A stretch of 64,000 nt of DNA, from contig JAHEAX010000005.1 of assembly GCA_024642525.1 (NCBI GenBank), positions 78,023 to 142,022 on the forward strand. The letters are read 5' to 3'. The notes below the pieces were generated by a model. The model saw only the letters and a list, made by a program, of their open reading frames with translations. It did no database searches and had not been told where the DNA came from. Origin of the DNA: Erythrobacteraceae bacterium. GTDB lineage: Bacteria > Pseudomonadota > Alphaproteobacteria > Sphingomonadales > Sphingomonadaceae. The position numbers and the translations under genes are program-made. This document shows, piece by piece, positions 1-10,657 of this stretch. How positions within the stretch are numbered: position 1 is the first letter of the stretch; the number at the start of each line of letters is the position of its first letter.

Positions 1-2
1 TT

Positions 3-149
3 GATGCCGGGCTGGATGCCGACAAGGCAACCGCGCGGACACTTATCCACGGAATGCCGATGGATGAATGGAAGGTCCGTTACCAGCACGAAGCCACGCC
101 CGAGCAGCTTGCCCTGATGCAGGAAAGCGTGGCCAGAAATGCGAAATAG
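3..149 (+). CDS. DUF1244 family protein, C-terminal end (partial)
   Basis: The window opens inside this gene; the first complete codon is at base 3 and the TAG stop is at 147-149, leaving the last 48 residues. The stretch GMPMDEWKVRYQHEATPEQL is characteristic of the C-terminus of the DUF1244 (SMc04008-like) family, small proteins common in alphaproteobacteria with no established biochemical function. The N-terminal part, which in this family carries conserved cysteines, lies outside the window. A 90-base gap separates it from the GapR gene. The family call rests on this short conserved tail only. Confidence 0.75.
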   Translation, partial: DAGLDADKATARTLIHGMPMDEWKVRYQHEATPEQLALMQESVARNAK

Positions 150-239
150 CGAATAATTTTAAGCAGCCACCTTCACCGGCCCTGCGATGCTGGCTAGAGC
201 ACTGGCCAACCGATTCTCAATTTACCTGGAGTAATGACG

Positions 240-476
240 ATGGCCGAAGCCACCGATGACCGCCTGCGCCTGCTGATCGAACGGATCGAGCGGCTGGAAG
301 AAGAAAAGAAGGGCATCGCCGACGATATTCGCGATGTTTACGCGGAAGCCAAGGCAGTGGGTTATGATCCCAAGATCATGCGCCAGGTGGTTCGCCTGCG
401 GAAAATGAAGCCCGATGACCGCAGCGAGATGGAAACCATTCTCGACGTGTACAAATCGGCACTTGGCCTCGGCTGA
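240..476 (+). CDS. gapR: GapR-like DUF2312 nucleoid-associated protein
   Basis: This is a 78-residue, highly charged, mostly helical protein. The pattern [20 protein letters not shown] followed by [24 protein letters not shown] is the GapR/DUF2312 signature. In Caulobacter, GapR is a small nucleoid protein that binds overtwisted DNA ahead of forks and RNA polymerase and stimulates topoisomerases. An in-frame ATG lies six bases upstream at 234, but the GGAG at 228-231 is only 2 bases from it and 8 bases from the ATG at 240, so 240 is preferred. It stands alone between a DUF1244 gene and a YbjQ-like gene. Family assignment is firm; function is taken from the family. Confidence 0.88.
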   Translation: MAEATDDRLRLLIERIERLEEEKKGIADDIRDVYAEAKAVGYDPKIMRQVVRLRKMKPDDRSEMETILDVYKSALGLG

Positions 477-520
477 AGCGCAGCTACACTCCATCCTGTG
501 CAACTTTAGGAGACTACACA

Positions 521-883
521 ATGGCGAGCCCCTGGGGAAACAAGGCGCAGGATGGAACAAGCGGAATGATTGTGACAACCACGCCAACGGTGGAAGGGCA
601 TCCTGTCAAAGGGTATCTCGGCATTGTGACCGGTGAAGTGATCGTGGGCGCCAACCTGTTCCGCGATCTGTTTGCCAGCATTACCGACATCGTCGGCGGC
701 CGGTCCGGCAAATATGAAGACGTGCTGGCCCGCGCCCGCAAGGAAGCGCTGGCGGAAATGAAATCCGAAGCGATGGCGCTGGGCGGCAATGCGGTGGTGG
801 GCGTCGATATCGACTATGAAGTGCTGGGGCAGAACGGGTCGATGCTGATGGTCAGCGCCAGCGGCACGGCAGTGGTCCTCTAG
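521..883 (+). CDS. YbjQ/UPF0145 family protein
   Basis: This 120-residue protein matches the YbjQ/UPF0145 family along its length: [25 protein letters not shown] near the N-terminus, a helix with [29 protein letters not shown], and a C-terminal beta strand ending SGTAVVL. Members form a small alpha/beta domain often labelled heavy-metal-binding from structural similarity; no enzymatic role is established. An AGGAG-type site at 508-513 sits 7-8 bases before the ATG. Its stop overlaps by three bases, tail to tail, with the stop of the CPBP protease on the other strand, leaving no room for a separate terminator. Confidence 0.85.
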   Translation: MASPWGNKAQDGTSGMIVTTTPTVEGHPVKGYLGIVTGEVIVGANLFRDLFASITDIVGGRSGKYEDVLARARKEALAEMKSEAMALGGNAVVGVDIDYEVLGQNGSMLMVSASGTAVVL

Positions 884-1632
884 GTCAGTTCCGCACTGAT
901 CAGCGCCAGCGAAATGAAGGTGGTGTTGTGCAGCATATGCAGCACGATATTCGACCACAGGCCGTATCTGACACGGGCGAATCCGAAGATCAGCCCGGCC
1001 AGTGCCTGCGGTATGACCAGCATCAGGATAAACGGGCTGGATTCGTCGTAATTGGACAAATGCACCGCCGCAAAGGCAACCGTTGCCAAGTAATAGAACC
1101 AGCGAAAATGCCGCTGGAACCATGCCGCTGCTGGTCTGCCACGCAATTTCCACGCGGCGACGATGGCAAGGATGATTGCCGCAGCGCCAACTGCCCCTGT
1201 CACGAATATTTGCGGCCAACCCGAAACACGGGTGATGATTGCACCAAGAATGATTGCCACCACCGCAATCGCATAAGGTGCAAGATGTGCCGGGCGGCCC
1301 GAAAGCCAGCCGCGGAACAGCAATTCCTCGCTGATCGGTGCGCCCAACACCACCAGCATGACAAGCGGCAGGGTCAGTTCCATCTTGCCCAGCGCTGTAT
1401 CGGGCATCGCAAAGCCCATTTTGGTGGCGGCAAGCGCGGCCGAAATCAGCCCGGTCATCAAGACGAGATCGAACAGGAAAAGGCCCAGCGTTGCCTTGAT
1501 GGAGCTGGATGTAATCCCGCTCGCCCGGCCCGGCAGAACAGGCTTTCTGACAAAAGCGGCGAAGCTGTGCCACTCGGCCGGAATCAAATGTCCGCCCTGA
1601 TGGCTGACAGGGCTTGAGACTTTCCCACTCAT
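880..1632 (-). CDS. CPBP family intramembrane metalloprotease
   Basis: This 250-residue membrane protein has about seven hydrophobic segments. It carries the CPBP (Abi/Rce1-like) motifs in order: EELLFRG (Glu102-Glu103 and Arg107), FAAVHLSNY (His191), and a last helix with [12 protein letters not shown] (Asn228, His232, His235). These residues form the glutamate/histidine active site of Rce1-type proteases, so catalytic competence is likely. Substrates of bacterial members are mostly unknown; some act in bacteriocin immunity or prenyl-protein processing. The GTG/ATG region at 1632 has only a weak, distant ribosome-binding site, so a start further inside is possible. It is divergent from yebC. 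Confidence 0.83.
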   Translation of the reverse strand: MSGKVSSPVSHQGGHLIPAEWHSFAAFVRKPVLPGRASGITSSSIKATLGLFLFDLVLMTGLISAALAATKMGFAMPDTALGKMELTLPLVMLVVLGAPISEELLFRGWLSGRPAHLAPYAIAVVAIILGAIITRVSGWPQIFVTGAVGAAAIILAIVAAWKLRGRPAAAWFQRHFRWFYYLATVAFAAVHLSNYDESSPFILMLVIPQALAGLIFGFARVRYGLWSNIVLHMLHNTTFISLALISAELT

Positions 1633-1680
1633 GCGGCTAATGCTGCCCCCATACTCTAGTCATAATACGTGGACACACCC

Positions 1681-2430
1681 ATGGCAGGCCATTCCAAATT
1701 CAAGAATATCATGCACCGCAAGGGTGCGCAGGACAAGAAGCGTTCGGCAATGTTTTCAAAGCTGAGCCGTGAAATCACGGTTGCAGCCAAGATGGGCGCG
1801 CCCGATGTGGACATGAACCCGCGCCTCCGCCTTGCGGTCAATAGCGCCAAGGCGCAGTCGATGCCCAAGGACAATATCCAGCGCGCCATTGACAAGGCCA
1901 CGGCGAATGAAGGCGATGACTACGAAGAAATCCGCTATGAAGGTTACGGTCCCGGCGGCTCTGCCATCATCGTGGAGGCGCTGACTGACAACCGCAATCG
2001 CACTGCCACCAATGTTCGCACCGCCTTTTCCAAGCACGGCGGAAATCTGGGTGCATCAGGTTCGGTTGCCCACGGTTTTGAACGGCTGGGCCTGATTGTC
2101 TATCCTGCCAGCATCGGCAATGAAGACAAGGTGTTGGAAGCCGCGATGGAAGCGGGCGCAGAAGACATCCAGTCGGGCGAGGAAGAGCACGAAATCTGGA
2201 CCGCCGCCGACGACCTGCACGAAGTGTCGAGCGCGCTGGAAAAAGCACTGGGCGAGGCTGAAACGGTCAAGCTTGCGTGGAAGCCCAACATTACGGTGGA
2301 AATGGATGAAGCTGGCGCGGCCACTCTCTACAAGCTGCTCGATGTGCTGGACGATGATGACGACGTCCAGACCGTGTGGGGAAATTACGAAATCTCTGAC
2401 GAGATCATGGAAAAACTTGGCCAGGATTGA
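1681..2430 (+). CDS. yebC: YebC/PmpR family protein
   Basis: The 249-residue product begins [20 protein letters not shown], the invariant N-terminus of the YebC/TACO1 family, which fixes the start at 1681 rather than at an in-frame codon twelve bases upstream. Further hallmarks are [21 protein letters not shown] and [13 protein letters not shown] in the middle and an acidic C-terminal domain with [20 protein letters not shown]. YebC proteins act in translation of difficult (for example polyproline) stretches and have also been described as DNA-binding regulators. As in many bacteria it precedes ruvC, here by 21 bases, so the two are probably co-transcribed. Confidence 0.95.
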   Translation: MAGHSKFKNIMHRKGAQDKKRSAMFSKLSREITVAAKMGAPDVDMNPRLRLAVNSAKAQSMPKDNIQRAIDKATANEGDDYEEIRYEGYGPGGSAIIVEALTDNRNRTATNVRTAFSKHGGNLGASGSVAHGFERLGLIVYPASIGNEDKVLEAAMEAGAEDIQSGEEEHEIWTAADDLHEVSSALEKALGEAETVKLAWKPNITVEMDEAGAATLYKLLDVLDDDDDVQTVWGNYEISDEIMEKLGQD

Positions 2431-2451
2431 TCGGCAAGAGGGGGCCTTGCT

Positions 2452-2928
2452 GTGATTATTCTCGGCCTGGACCCCTCTCTTACCTGCACCGGCTGGGGCG
2501 TGGTGAAATCCGAAGGCAGCCGGTTGGTGCATATTGCCAACGGCCAGATCCCCACCGATTCAAAGACGCCGATCACCCTGCGGCTGGCCATGCTGCAGGA
2601 TGCCGTGGCAGCGGTGATTGCCGCGCACCGGCCTGACCGTGCGGCTGCAGAAGAAGTGTTCGTCAACAAGAACCCGCAATCGACTTTGAAACTGGCCCAT
2701 GCGCGCGGCGCCATCATGGCGGCATGCGGCATGGCGGGCCTGACAGTGTCCGAACATTCGGCACGCCAGGTCAAGAAATCTGTCGTTGGCACTGGCGCTG
2801 CGGACAAGACGCAGGTGCAGGCCATGCTCAAGATCCTGCTGCCGGGCGCGCATATCACCGGCTCCGACGCAGCCGATGCCCTGGCTGTCGCCATCGCGAG
2901 CGCGCATCTGGGCGGGAAAACCGCCTGA
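2452..2928 (+). CDS. ruvC: Crossover junction endodeoxyribonuclease RuvC
   Basis: This is the Holliday-junction resolvase that nicks four-way junctions late in recombination. It is 158 residues, normal for RuvC. The acidic active site is visible: Asp7 in ILGLDPS, Glu67 in AAEEVF, and Asp139 and Asp142 in GSDAADALA. The KNPQSTLKL helix is also conserved. The start is a GTG at 2452 with the purine-rich AAGAGGGGG at 2436-2444 as ribosome-binding site. It follows yebC closely, the usual order, but ruvA and ruvB do not follow; instead the next genes are on the opposite strand, so the branch-migration motor must be encoded elsewhere. Confidence 0.95.
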   Translation: MIILGLDPSLTCTGWGVVKSEGSRLVHIANGQIPTDSKTPITLRLAMLQDAVAAVIAAHRPDRAAAEEVFVNKNPQSTLKLAHARGAIMAACGMAGLTVSEHSARQVKKSVVGTGAADKTQVQAMLKILLPGAHITGSDAADALAVAIASAHLGGKTA

Positions 2929-2955
2929 GCGGGCGAATTGAACCCGCATGACTGC

Positions 2956-3195
2956 TCAGGCTTGAGTAGACTCCCTAATCGCTTTCAACGCCTCGACCGC
3001 TTCTTCAAGCCCTAAGAAGATATCTTCGATAGGTGCATCAAAGATGGCCGCAATTCGAAATGCCAGCGTCAAGCTTGGATCATGCTTGCCAACCTCAATC
3101 GCATTCACGGTCTGACGAGACACATCGAGCATTTCCGCCAGTGTTGCTTGTGACAGGCGCCGCTCGGCACGCAAAACATGCAATCGATTTTTCAC
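2956..3195 (-). CDS. Small XRE-family transcriptional regulator
   Basis: This 79-residue protein is essentially a single Cro/CI-type helix-turn-helix: LRAERRLSQATLAEMLDVSRQTVNAIE, with recognition helix around residues 25-37, then a short tail. It belongs to the YozG/Xre-like stand-alone repressors commonly paired with a membrane protein. Its start overlaps the end of the upstream membrane-protein gene by four bases (ATGA), so the two are translationally coupled. The palindromic elements upstream of that pair are a plausible autoregulatory site. The gene is convergent with ruvC, 27 bases away. Confidence 0.88.
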   Translation of the reverse strand: MKNRLHVLRAERRLSQATLAEMLDVSRQTVNAIEVGKHDPSLTLAFRIAAIFDAPIEDIFLGLEEAVEALKAIRESTQA

Positions 3196-3707
3196 TGCAT
3201 TTCCTCATTCGCATCAATTGCCGCAGATGCATCGCGGGCAGCCTCGCGTCCTGCCAGCACCATGCGTGCAAAAAACCCCAATGTCATAGGTGCAACAATG
3301 GCGATGGCACCCAAAGCGCCAGGAATTTCAAGAAATATAACGGTGGTGCCGCTGATGAAGCCCGCGCCGAAACCCACGGCCAACGCTTCGAGCTGCCTGG
3401 TTCGAAACATCTCGTCTGCTTCACGCAGCATTTTGAGGTAAGATTTGACCGCCAAAGCTGCCGGAATCAACGAGAGCAAAAAAATGAACGCGATGATTGG
3501 CTGTTGAAACTGACCGAGGCCCTTGATGACTGCGGTGGAGACTAGAGTCAAAGTCCATAAACACACGTAGATGACAACTTGCCTTTCATTGCTGCGATCC
3601 TGATCCCGCATGCTGTTCTCATTCAGGGTCCCAAGATAGCCAAGGACGTTCCCACCGCGGCCCGCACGGCTGCGTCCCCCGTTTTCGCTTCTTTCCACAT
3701 CAGTCAT
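3192..3707 (-). CDS. Hypothetical four-helix membrane protein paired with XRE regulator
   Basis: I do not recognise a named family. The start is chosen at 3707, where GGAGG sits five bases upstream; this gives 171 residues beginning MTDVERSENG and removes a 24-residue N-terminal extension that looks like untranslated leader. A polar N-terminus of about 40 residues is followed by four hydrophobic segments: VVIYVCLWTLTLVSTAVI, IIAFIFLLSLIPAALAV, LAVGFGAGFISGTTVIFL and LGAIAIVAPMTLGFFARM. A charged segment with LREADEMFRTRQLEA separates the pairs. The downstream overlapping XRE gene suggests a membrane-sensor plus regulator unit, but this is inference from arrangement only. Confidence 0.75.
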   Translation of the reverse strand: MTDVERSENGGRSRAGRGGNVLGYLGTLNENSMRDQDRSNERQVVIYVCLWTLTLVSTAVIKGLGQFQQPIIAFIFLLSLIPAALAVKSYLKMLREADEMFRTRQLEALAVGFGAGFISGTTVIFLEIPGALGAIAIVAPMTLGFFARMVLAGREAARDASAAIDANEEMQ

Positions 3708-4096
3708 CATTGCCTCCAATTGCTCAACCGTAAGTCGTATATATTTGTCTTTTTGTAAAACAAACTTGATATCAACCATGTATGATCAACCAGACTATAT
3801 GTCAAGTTAGTTTGTCACAACCATGGGATTGAGCGATGGAATGCTCGAATGGATTCTCCGACTCGCCGCTGTTTTCAATCCGGTGCGCGGCCTTCCCGTT
3901 CAGGGTTTCCGAATGTCTTGTTTGTGGGCGTTCTCAAGCCGGCCGCTTTTGGCGTATGAAACCATATGGCGGACAGCGCGCTATTCGGAATGTGCTGCGT
4001 TTTTGACCCCTGGTTCAAATCAGGTGGTAACTGATTGGGGATTGTCGCATTCTCTTGCCCACATTGCAGACATCTTCAGGAAAGCGGCGATTTCAA
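3708..4096. other. Intergenic stretch without a supported gene
   Basis: Apart from the promoter/operator candidate near 3760-3815, I see no supported feature. An open frame from 3823 to 4185 exists, but it has no recognisable protein character, runs into the ArsC-like gene in another frame and has no good ribosome-binding site. The stretch is less GC-rich than the genes around it. Confidence 0.6.
3760..3815 (-). promoter_or_regulatory. Promoter/operator candidate for the membrane protein-XRE pair
   Basis: On the minus strand a consensus -35 TTGACA (3805-3800) is followed after 17 bases by TACATG (3782-3777), a weak -10. The region holds a gapped inverted repeat: ACAAACTTGATAT (3760-3772) against ACAAACTAACTTGACATAT read on the other strand (3815-3797). 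It also contains a perfect 10-base palindrome, TTGATATCAA, at 3766-3775. Such repeats around a promoter are typical for an autoregulating XRE repressor; the assignment is inference. Confidence 0.45.
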
Positions 4097-4447
4097 ATGG
4101 CAAAAGTAACTCTCTACGGCATTCCCAATTGCGACACGGTCAAAAAGGCGCGCAGCTGGATGGATGGGCACGGCATCTCCTATGACTTCCATGACTACAA
4201 GAAGCAGGGCGTGGACGCTGCGAAGCTGGAAGGCTGGGCCGACGAGGTGGGCTGGGAAGTTCTGCTGAACAAGCGCGGCACGACTTTTCGCAAGCTGGAC
4301 GATGCCGACAAGGCCGAAATCGACATGGCCAAGGCTGTGCGCCTGATGGCCGCCAACCCGTCGATGATCAAACGCCCCGTGGTGGAACATACAGGCGAAC
4401 TGCTCGTAGGGTTCGACAGTACCACGTGGGAGAATGTGCTTGGCTGA
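4097..4447 (+). CDS. ArsC/Spx-family reductase (YffB-like)
   Basis: This 116-residue protein starts at MAKVTLYGIPNCDTVKKARSW, the family's N-terminus, so the in-frame start 42 bases upstream was not used. The thioredoxin-like fold carries a single N-terminal cysteine, Cys12 in IPNCDT, without a second CXXC cysteine, and ends with NPSMIKRPVVEHTGELLVGF, where the RP pair is conserved. This pattern fits the YffB branch of the ArsC family rather than true arsenate reductases; no ars genes are nearby. The gene overlaps the following deaminase gene by 14 bases, implying co-expression. Confidence 0.85.
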   Translation: MAKVTLYGIPNCDTVKKARSWMDGHGISYDFHDYKKQGVDAAKLEGWADEVGWEVLLNKRGTTFRKLDDADKAEIDMAKAVRLMAANPSMIKRPVVEHTGELLVGFDSTTWENVLG

Positions 4448-4946
4448 AGAACTGGCTGGAAATGACGCTGACTGGATGCGCCGCGCAATTGAATTGGCGG
4501 TGGAGGAGAAGGGCACCAATCCCGGCAATACACCCATTGCTGCCATCGTCGTGCGCGGTGGCAAGGTCATTGCCAGCGGCGTCAACCGGACAGCGGAAAA
4601 TTGCGATGCAACTGCCCATGCAGAAGTGATGGCGCTGCGCGCCGCGGGTGCGGCTGTCGACGACATGAAGATCGAAGGCGCGACACTTTATTCAACGCTC
4701 CAGCCCTGCGGCATGTGCACCTTTGCTTCCATCTGGGCAGGCGTGACCCGCATTGTGCATGGTGCAGGGCGCGATGATGTCCATGAAATGTATTTCGAGG
4801 ACCGCCATCTTTCGACCATGGATTATATCCGCGATGCGTATAAGCAGGATCTGACGATGGAAGGCGGCATTTTGGCCGATGAATGCGCTGCGCTGTATTT
4901 CGGGCCGGACGATGATGTGCCGGAAGACAAGCAGGCCAATAAGTGA
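4434..4946 (+). CDS. Nucleoside deaminase (CMP/dCMP deaminase fold)
   Basis: The 170-residue protein carries the zinc-dependent deaminase signature: TAHAEV (His62, catalytic Glu64) and PCGMC (Cys92, Cys95). Family members include guanine deaminase, tRNA adenosine deaminase and cytosine deaminase. The C-terminal MYFEDRHLSTMDYIRDAYK region, the acidic tail and the position outside a tRNA-modification context fit a guanine/nucleoside deaminase slightly better than TadA, but the substrate is not settled. The ATG at 4434 overlaps the upstream gene; TTG at 4440 is an alternative. Convergent with ubiG. Confidence 0.83.
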   Translation: MCLAEELAGNDADWMRRAIELAVEEKGTNPGNTPIAAIVVRGGKVIASGVNRTAENCDATAHAEVMALRAAGAAVDDMKIEGATLYSTLQPCGMCTFASIWAGVTRIVHGAGRDDVHEMYFEDRHLSTMDYIRDAYKQDLTMEGGILADECAALYFGPDDDVPEDKQANK

Positions 4947-4982
4947 GCCGGTCCGGTAAGGCCCAAGGTCACCCGGGGCGCC

Positions 4983-5723
4983 TCAGCCTGCGCGGGTGAC
5001 CGCCGCGATATAATTGAGCGACATGTCATCGGACAGGTGCAGCCCCTGCATCGGGGTAAAGGCAATTCCGCGCGGCGCCTGCATTTCAAGATCGGCATTT
5101 GCGCCAAGCTGCGCCAGATCATCCGGCGCGATGAAATCTTCCCAGTGATGCGTGCCTTTGGGCACCATGCCGAGCGCTTCTGCGCCCTGAACCAGCAGCA
5201 GGCGCGACTTTGTGGTGCGGTTCGGGGTGGACAGGATCATCAATCCACCCGGCGCAAGGTGGCGCGCCAGTTCATCGATCAGGCCCTGCTTGTCGGCCAC
5301 GTGCTCGATAACTTCAAGGCAGGTCACAAGATCGAACTGGCCAAGGCCCAATGTGCCAAGTTCGCCCGCACGATACTCTATTTCCAGCCTGGAGCCTGCG
5401 GCGTGGGCAGATGCGACAGCGATGTTTTCCGAAGCGGCATCCACGCCCGTTACCCGCCCGCCCATCCGGGCGAGAGGTTCGCATAGGAGGCCCGCGCCGC
5501 AGCCGACATCAAGCGCGGATTTGCCTGCCAGCGGGCGCACGCTTTCCACATCGCCGCCCCAATGCAGGTCTATCGCTTCACGAATAAAGCCCAGCCTTAC
5601 GGGATTGAGCTTGTGCAGCATGGCAGAACTGCCAGCCGGGTCCCACCAATCCTTGGCCAGCGCACCGAAGTGCGCCGCTTCGTTCGGGCGGATGGTTTCA
5701 CTTGATACAGTTGCATCGGGCAT
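4983..5723 (-). CDS. ubiG: Ubiquinone biosynthesis O-methyltransferase UbiG
   Basis: UbiG performs both O-methylations of the ubiquinone ring using S-adenosylmethionine. The 246-residue protein shows the UbiG N-terminus with EAAHFGALAKDWWDPAGSSAMLHKLNP (about residues 15-41), the SAM-binding motif LDVGCGAGLL at 71-80, VTGVDAA at 91-97, and the UbiG-specific CLEVIEHVAD segment. It lies divergently from the aspartokinase gene with only about 55 bases between the two starts, so their promoters must overlap or sit inside coding sequence. Length and motifs are normal. Confidence 0.95.
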   Translation of the reverse strand: MPDATVSSETIRPNEAAHFGALAKDWWDPAGSSAMLHKLNPVRLGFIREAIDLHWGGDVESVRPLAGKSALDVGCGAGLLCEPLARMGGRVTGVDAASENIAVASAHAAGSRLEIEYRAGELGTLGLGQFDLVTCLEVIEHVADKQGLIDELARHLAPGGLMILSTPNRTTKSRLLLVQGAEALGMVPKGTHHWEDFIAPDDLAQLGANADLEMQAPRGIAFTPMQGLHLSDDMSLNYIAAVTRAG

Positions 5724-5778
5724 GGCTCCCCCTTAACAGCCTCCGACAACTGGTTCCAGCAAAGAGGCGATACATACA

Positions 5779-7059
5779 TTGGCCCGGATCGTGATGAAAT
5801 TTGGCGGCACATCCATGGCCGGCACCGAGCGTATTCGCCGCGTGGCCAATATCGTGCGCCGCCAGCAGGCTGCTGGCGATTCGGTGGCGGTGGTGGTCAG
5901 CGCCATGGCGGGGGAGACTGACCGGCTGGTGAATTTCTGCCGTGAAGCCAACGCCATGTATGACCCTGCCGAATATGACGTGGTGGTGGCCAGCGGCGAA
6001 CAGGTTACTTCGGGCCTGCTGGCGCTGACGCTGCAATCGCTGGGTTGCAAGGCGCGCAGCTGGCTCGGCTGGCAGATGCCGATTGCCACGATCGAGGCCC
6101 ATGCCAAGGCGCGGGTCGATACAATTGATGCAGCAGCGCTGATCGCGGCGATGGATTCGGGCGAAATTGCCGTGATCCCCGGCTTTCAGGGCGTGTCGTC
6201 TGATGGCCGCATTACCACACTGGGCCGCGGCGGGTCTGATACATCAGCCGTGGCCGTGGCTGCCGCGATCAAGGCTGATCGCTGCGATATCTACACCGAT
6301 GTGGACGGAGTCTATACGACCGACCCGCGCATCGTGGCCAAGGCGCGCAAGCTGAAGGCTGTAACCTACGAGGAAATGCTCGAGCTTGCTTCGGTGGGCG
6401 CAAAGGTTTTGCAGACCCGTTCGGTCGGTCTGGCGATGAAGGAAGGCGTGCGTGTGCAGGTCCTGTCCAGCTTCATCGATGAAGACAGCCCGTCGGCGGA
6501 TGAACTGCCCGGCACCATGATTGTCTCCGAAGAGGAGATGGAACAGATTTTAGAGGATGGGGAAATGGAACGCCAACACGTCACCGGCATCGCGCATGAC
6601 AAGAACGAGGCGAAGATCATCCTGACCCGCGTGCCCGACAAGCCGGGTGCAGTGGCGCATATCTTCGAACCGCTCGCCAATGCGTCGATCAATGTGGACA
6701 TGATCATTCAGAACGTGGGCCGCGACAAGGGCGAAACGGATGTGACCTTCACCGTGCCGCAGACGGATCTGGCGCGCGCGCAGGCGCTGCTGGAAGACCA
6801 GCGCAGCGCCATCGGCTTCAACCGCATCATCACCGACAGCAAGATTGCCAAGATCAGTGTCGTTGGCGTGGGCATGAAAAGCCATGCGGGCGTTGCTGCC
6901 ACCATGTTCAAGGCGCTGGCAGACCGCGGGATCAACATTCAGGCTATCACGACGTCCGAAATCAAGGTCAGCGTGATGATCGACGAGGATGAAACCGAAC
7001 TGGCCGTGCGCGTACTGCACACAGCATACGGGCTGGATGCACCGGACGAAACGGCCTGA
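5779..7059 (+). CDS. lysC: Aspartate kinase
   Basis: This enzyme phosphorylates aspartate, the first step to lysine, threonine and methionine. The 426-residue protein begins MARIVMKFGGTSMAG (kinase KFGGTS motif) at a TTG codon. It contains the amino-acid-kinase fold with GRGGSDTSAVAVAAAIKADRCDIYTDVDGVYTTDPR (about 150-187) and two C-terminal ACT domains from about 270, including VGVGMKSHAGVAATMFKALADRGINIQAI. These ACT domains mediate feedback inhibition by lysine/threonine. The gene is monocistronic; its product feeds the methionine cycle genes found near 41-46 kb. Confidence 0.95.
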   Translation: MARIVMKFGGTSMAGTERIRRVANIVRRQQAAGDSVAVVVSAMAGETDRLVNFCREANAMYDPAEYDVVVASGEQVTSGLLALTLQSLGCKARSWLGWQMPIATIEAHAKARVDTIDAAALIAAMDSGEIAVIPGFQGVSSDGRITTLGRGGSDTSAVAVAAAIKADRCDIYTDVDGVYTTDPRIVAKARKLKAVTYEEMLELASVGAKVLQTRSVGLAMKEGVRVQVLSSFIDEDSPSADELPGTMIVSEEEMEQILEDGEMERQHVTGIAHDKNEAKIILTRVPDKPGAVAHIFEPLANASINVDMIIQNVGRDKGETDVTFTVPQTDLARAQALLEDQRSAIGFNRIITDSKIAKISVVGVGMKSHAGVAATMFKALADRGINIQAITTSEIKVSVMIDEDETELAVRVLHTAYGLDAPDETA

Positions 7060-7104
7060 TCGCTTCGGCAAATCATCCGGCATTGGCCAAATGACAAAGC
7101 GCCC

Positions 7105-7141
7105 AAACAAAAACCTTCCCGTGCCATGCGGCACGGGAAGG
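7105..7141 (-). terminator. Rho-independent terminator after katG
   Basis: A perfect 12-base stem (CCTTCCCGTGCC at 7114-7125 with its complement at 7130-7141) with a four-base loop is followed, on the minus strand, by TTTTTGTTTG. It lies about 50 bases past the katG stop. Confidence 0.85.
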
Positions 7142-7189
7142 TCCTTGCGACCCGGCTGGAGGGATGCCGGGTTTAGCTGGTGCCAGCCC

Positions 7190-9461
<2,272 letters not shown>

Positions 9462-9559
9462 TGTTCGATAATGCCGCGAGTCGCCGCGTTCAGAGCATAG
9501 CTTGCTCGCAAAGTTTGACCGTCCTAAGGCGAAAATGACAATTTTCTCCCGGAGTATCG

Positions 9560-10570
9560 ATGACTGCTTTCCCCAAGACTTCCGCCCTGATGAAACGCGG
9601 CACCGATTTTCTCGGTAGCGAATATGCCATCCTGTGCGGGGCCATGAGCTGGGTTTCGGAACGTGGACTGGTTTCGGCCATCAGCAATGCCGGCGGGTTC
9701 GGCGTAATTGCCTGCGGGGCAATGACGCCCGAATTGCTCGACACCGAAATCGCGGCGACCAAGGCGCTTACCGCAAAGCCATTCGGCGTGAACCTCATCA
9801 CCATGCACCCGCAACTGTTCGATCTCATCGACATCTGCGCGAAACATGGCGTGACCCATGTCGTGCTGGCCGGCGGCATTCCGCCCAAGGGCAGTGTCGA
9901 GGCGATCAAGGCATTTGGTGCCAAGGTCATCGTATTTGCGCCAACGCTGGCGCTGGCCAAGAAACTGCTGCGTTCAGGCGGCGATGCCCTGGTGGTCGAA
10001 GGGATGGAAGCAGGCGGCCACATCGGCCCTGTTTCCACGTCTGTGCTGGCGCAGGAATTCCTGCCTGAACTGTCAGAAGATCACCTCGTCTTCGTAGCTG
10101 GCGGTATTGGGCGGGGCGAAGCGATTGCAGGCTATCTCGAAATGGGCGCTGTTGGCGTGCAGTTGGGTACACGGTTTGCCTGCGCCACGGAAAGCATTGC
10201 CCACCCCAATTTCAAGAAAGCGTTTTTCCGCGCCAATGCTCGCGACGCGGTGGCATCGGTGCAGGTCGATCCGCGCCTGCCCGTCATTCCGGTGCGCGCA
10301 TTGAAGAACAAGGGAACGGAGGAATTCACTGCAAAGCAGCGCGAAGTGGCCGGCCTTCTCGACAGTGAAGGGCTGGAAATGATGGAGGCCCAGCTGCAGA
10401 TCGAACATTACTGGGCGGGCGCATTGCGCCGTGCAGTCATTGATGGCGATGTCGAAAACGGCAGCCTGATGGCGGGCCAGTCGGTCGGCATGGTCAAGGC
10501 AGAAGAACCTGTCGCCGATATCATCGCAGAATTGATGACGCAGTGCGAAGCGGCGCTGGCGCGGCGCTGA
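9560..10570 (+). CDS. Nitronate monooxygenase-family flavoprotein
   Basis: This 336-residue protein has the TIM-barrel FMN fold of the nitronate monooxygenase / FabK-like family (2-nitropropane dioxygenase). Visible landmarks are LCGAMSWVSERGLVSAISNAGGFGVIA near the N-terminus, GGIPPKG, the EGMEAGGHIG loop (about residues 151-160) and FVAGGIGRGEAIAGYLEMGAVGVQLGTRF, which binds the phosphate of FMN. Reactions in the family range from oxidation of nitronates to enoyl-ACP reduction; the HIG motif fits the nitronate branch. It is transcribed alone, divergent from katG and convergent with the aldehyde dehydrogenase. Confidence 0.85.
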   Translation: MTAFPKTSALMKRGTDFLGSEYAILCGAMSWVSERGLVSAISNAGGFGVIACGAMTPELLDTEIAATKALTAKPFGVNLITMHPQLFDLIDICAKHGVTHVVLAGGIPPKGSVEAIKAFGAKVIVFAPTLALAKKLLRSGGDALVVEGMEAGGHIGPVSTSVLAQEFLPELSEDHLVFVAGGIGRGEAIAGYLEMGAVGVQLGTRFACATESIAHPNFKKAFFRANARDAVASVQVDPRLPVIPVRALKNKGTEEFTAKQREVAGLLDSEGLEMMEAQLQIEHYWAGALRRAVIDGDVENGSLMAGQSVGMVKAEEPVADIIAELMTQCEAALARR

Positions 10571-10597
10571 CTAGCTGAACATCAGCGCCTTGCACGG

Positions 10598-10627
10598 TAT
10601 AAAAAGGGGGGCACATGGCCCCCCTTT
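10598..10627 (-). terminator. Terminator after the aldehyde dehydrogenase gene
   Basis: A 10-base stem (10603-10612 with 10618-10627, AAAGGGGGGC paired with GCCCCCCTTT) and a 5-base loop is followed on the minus strand by TTTTTATA. It is 30 bases past the stop of the minus-strand gene and may also stop the convergent plus-strand gene. Confidence 0.8.
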
Positions 10628-10657
10628 CCATCTCAGCACTGATATTGCATTTGGCCG

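Noticed and set aside
3823..4185. 120-residue open frame upstream of the ArsC-like gene
   Set aside because: No ribosome-binding site, no recognisable protein pattern, and it runs into the clearly real ArsC-like gene in a different frame.
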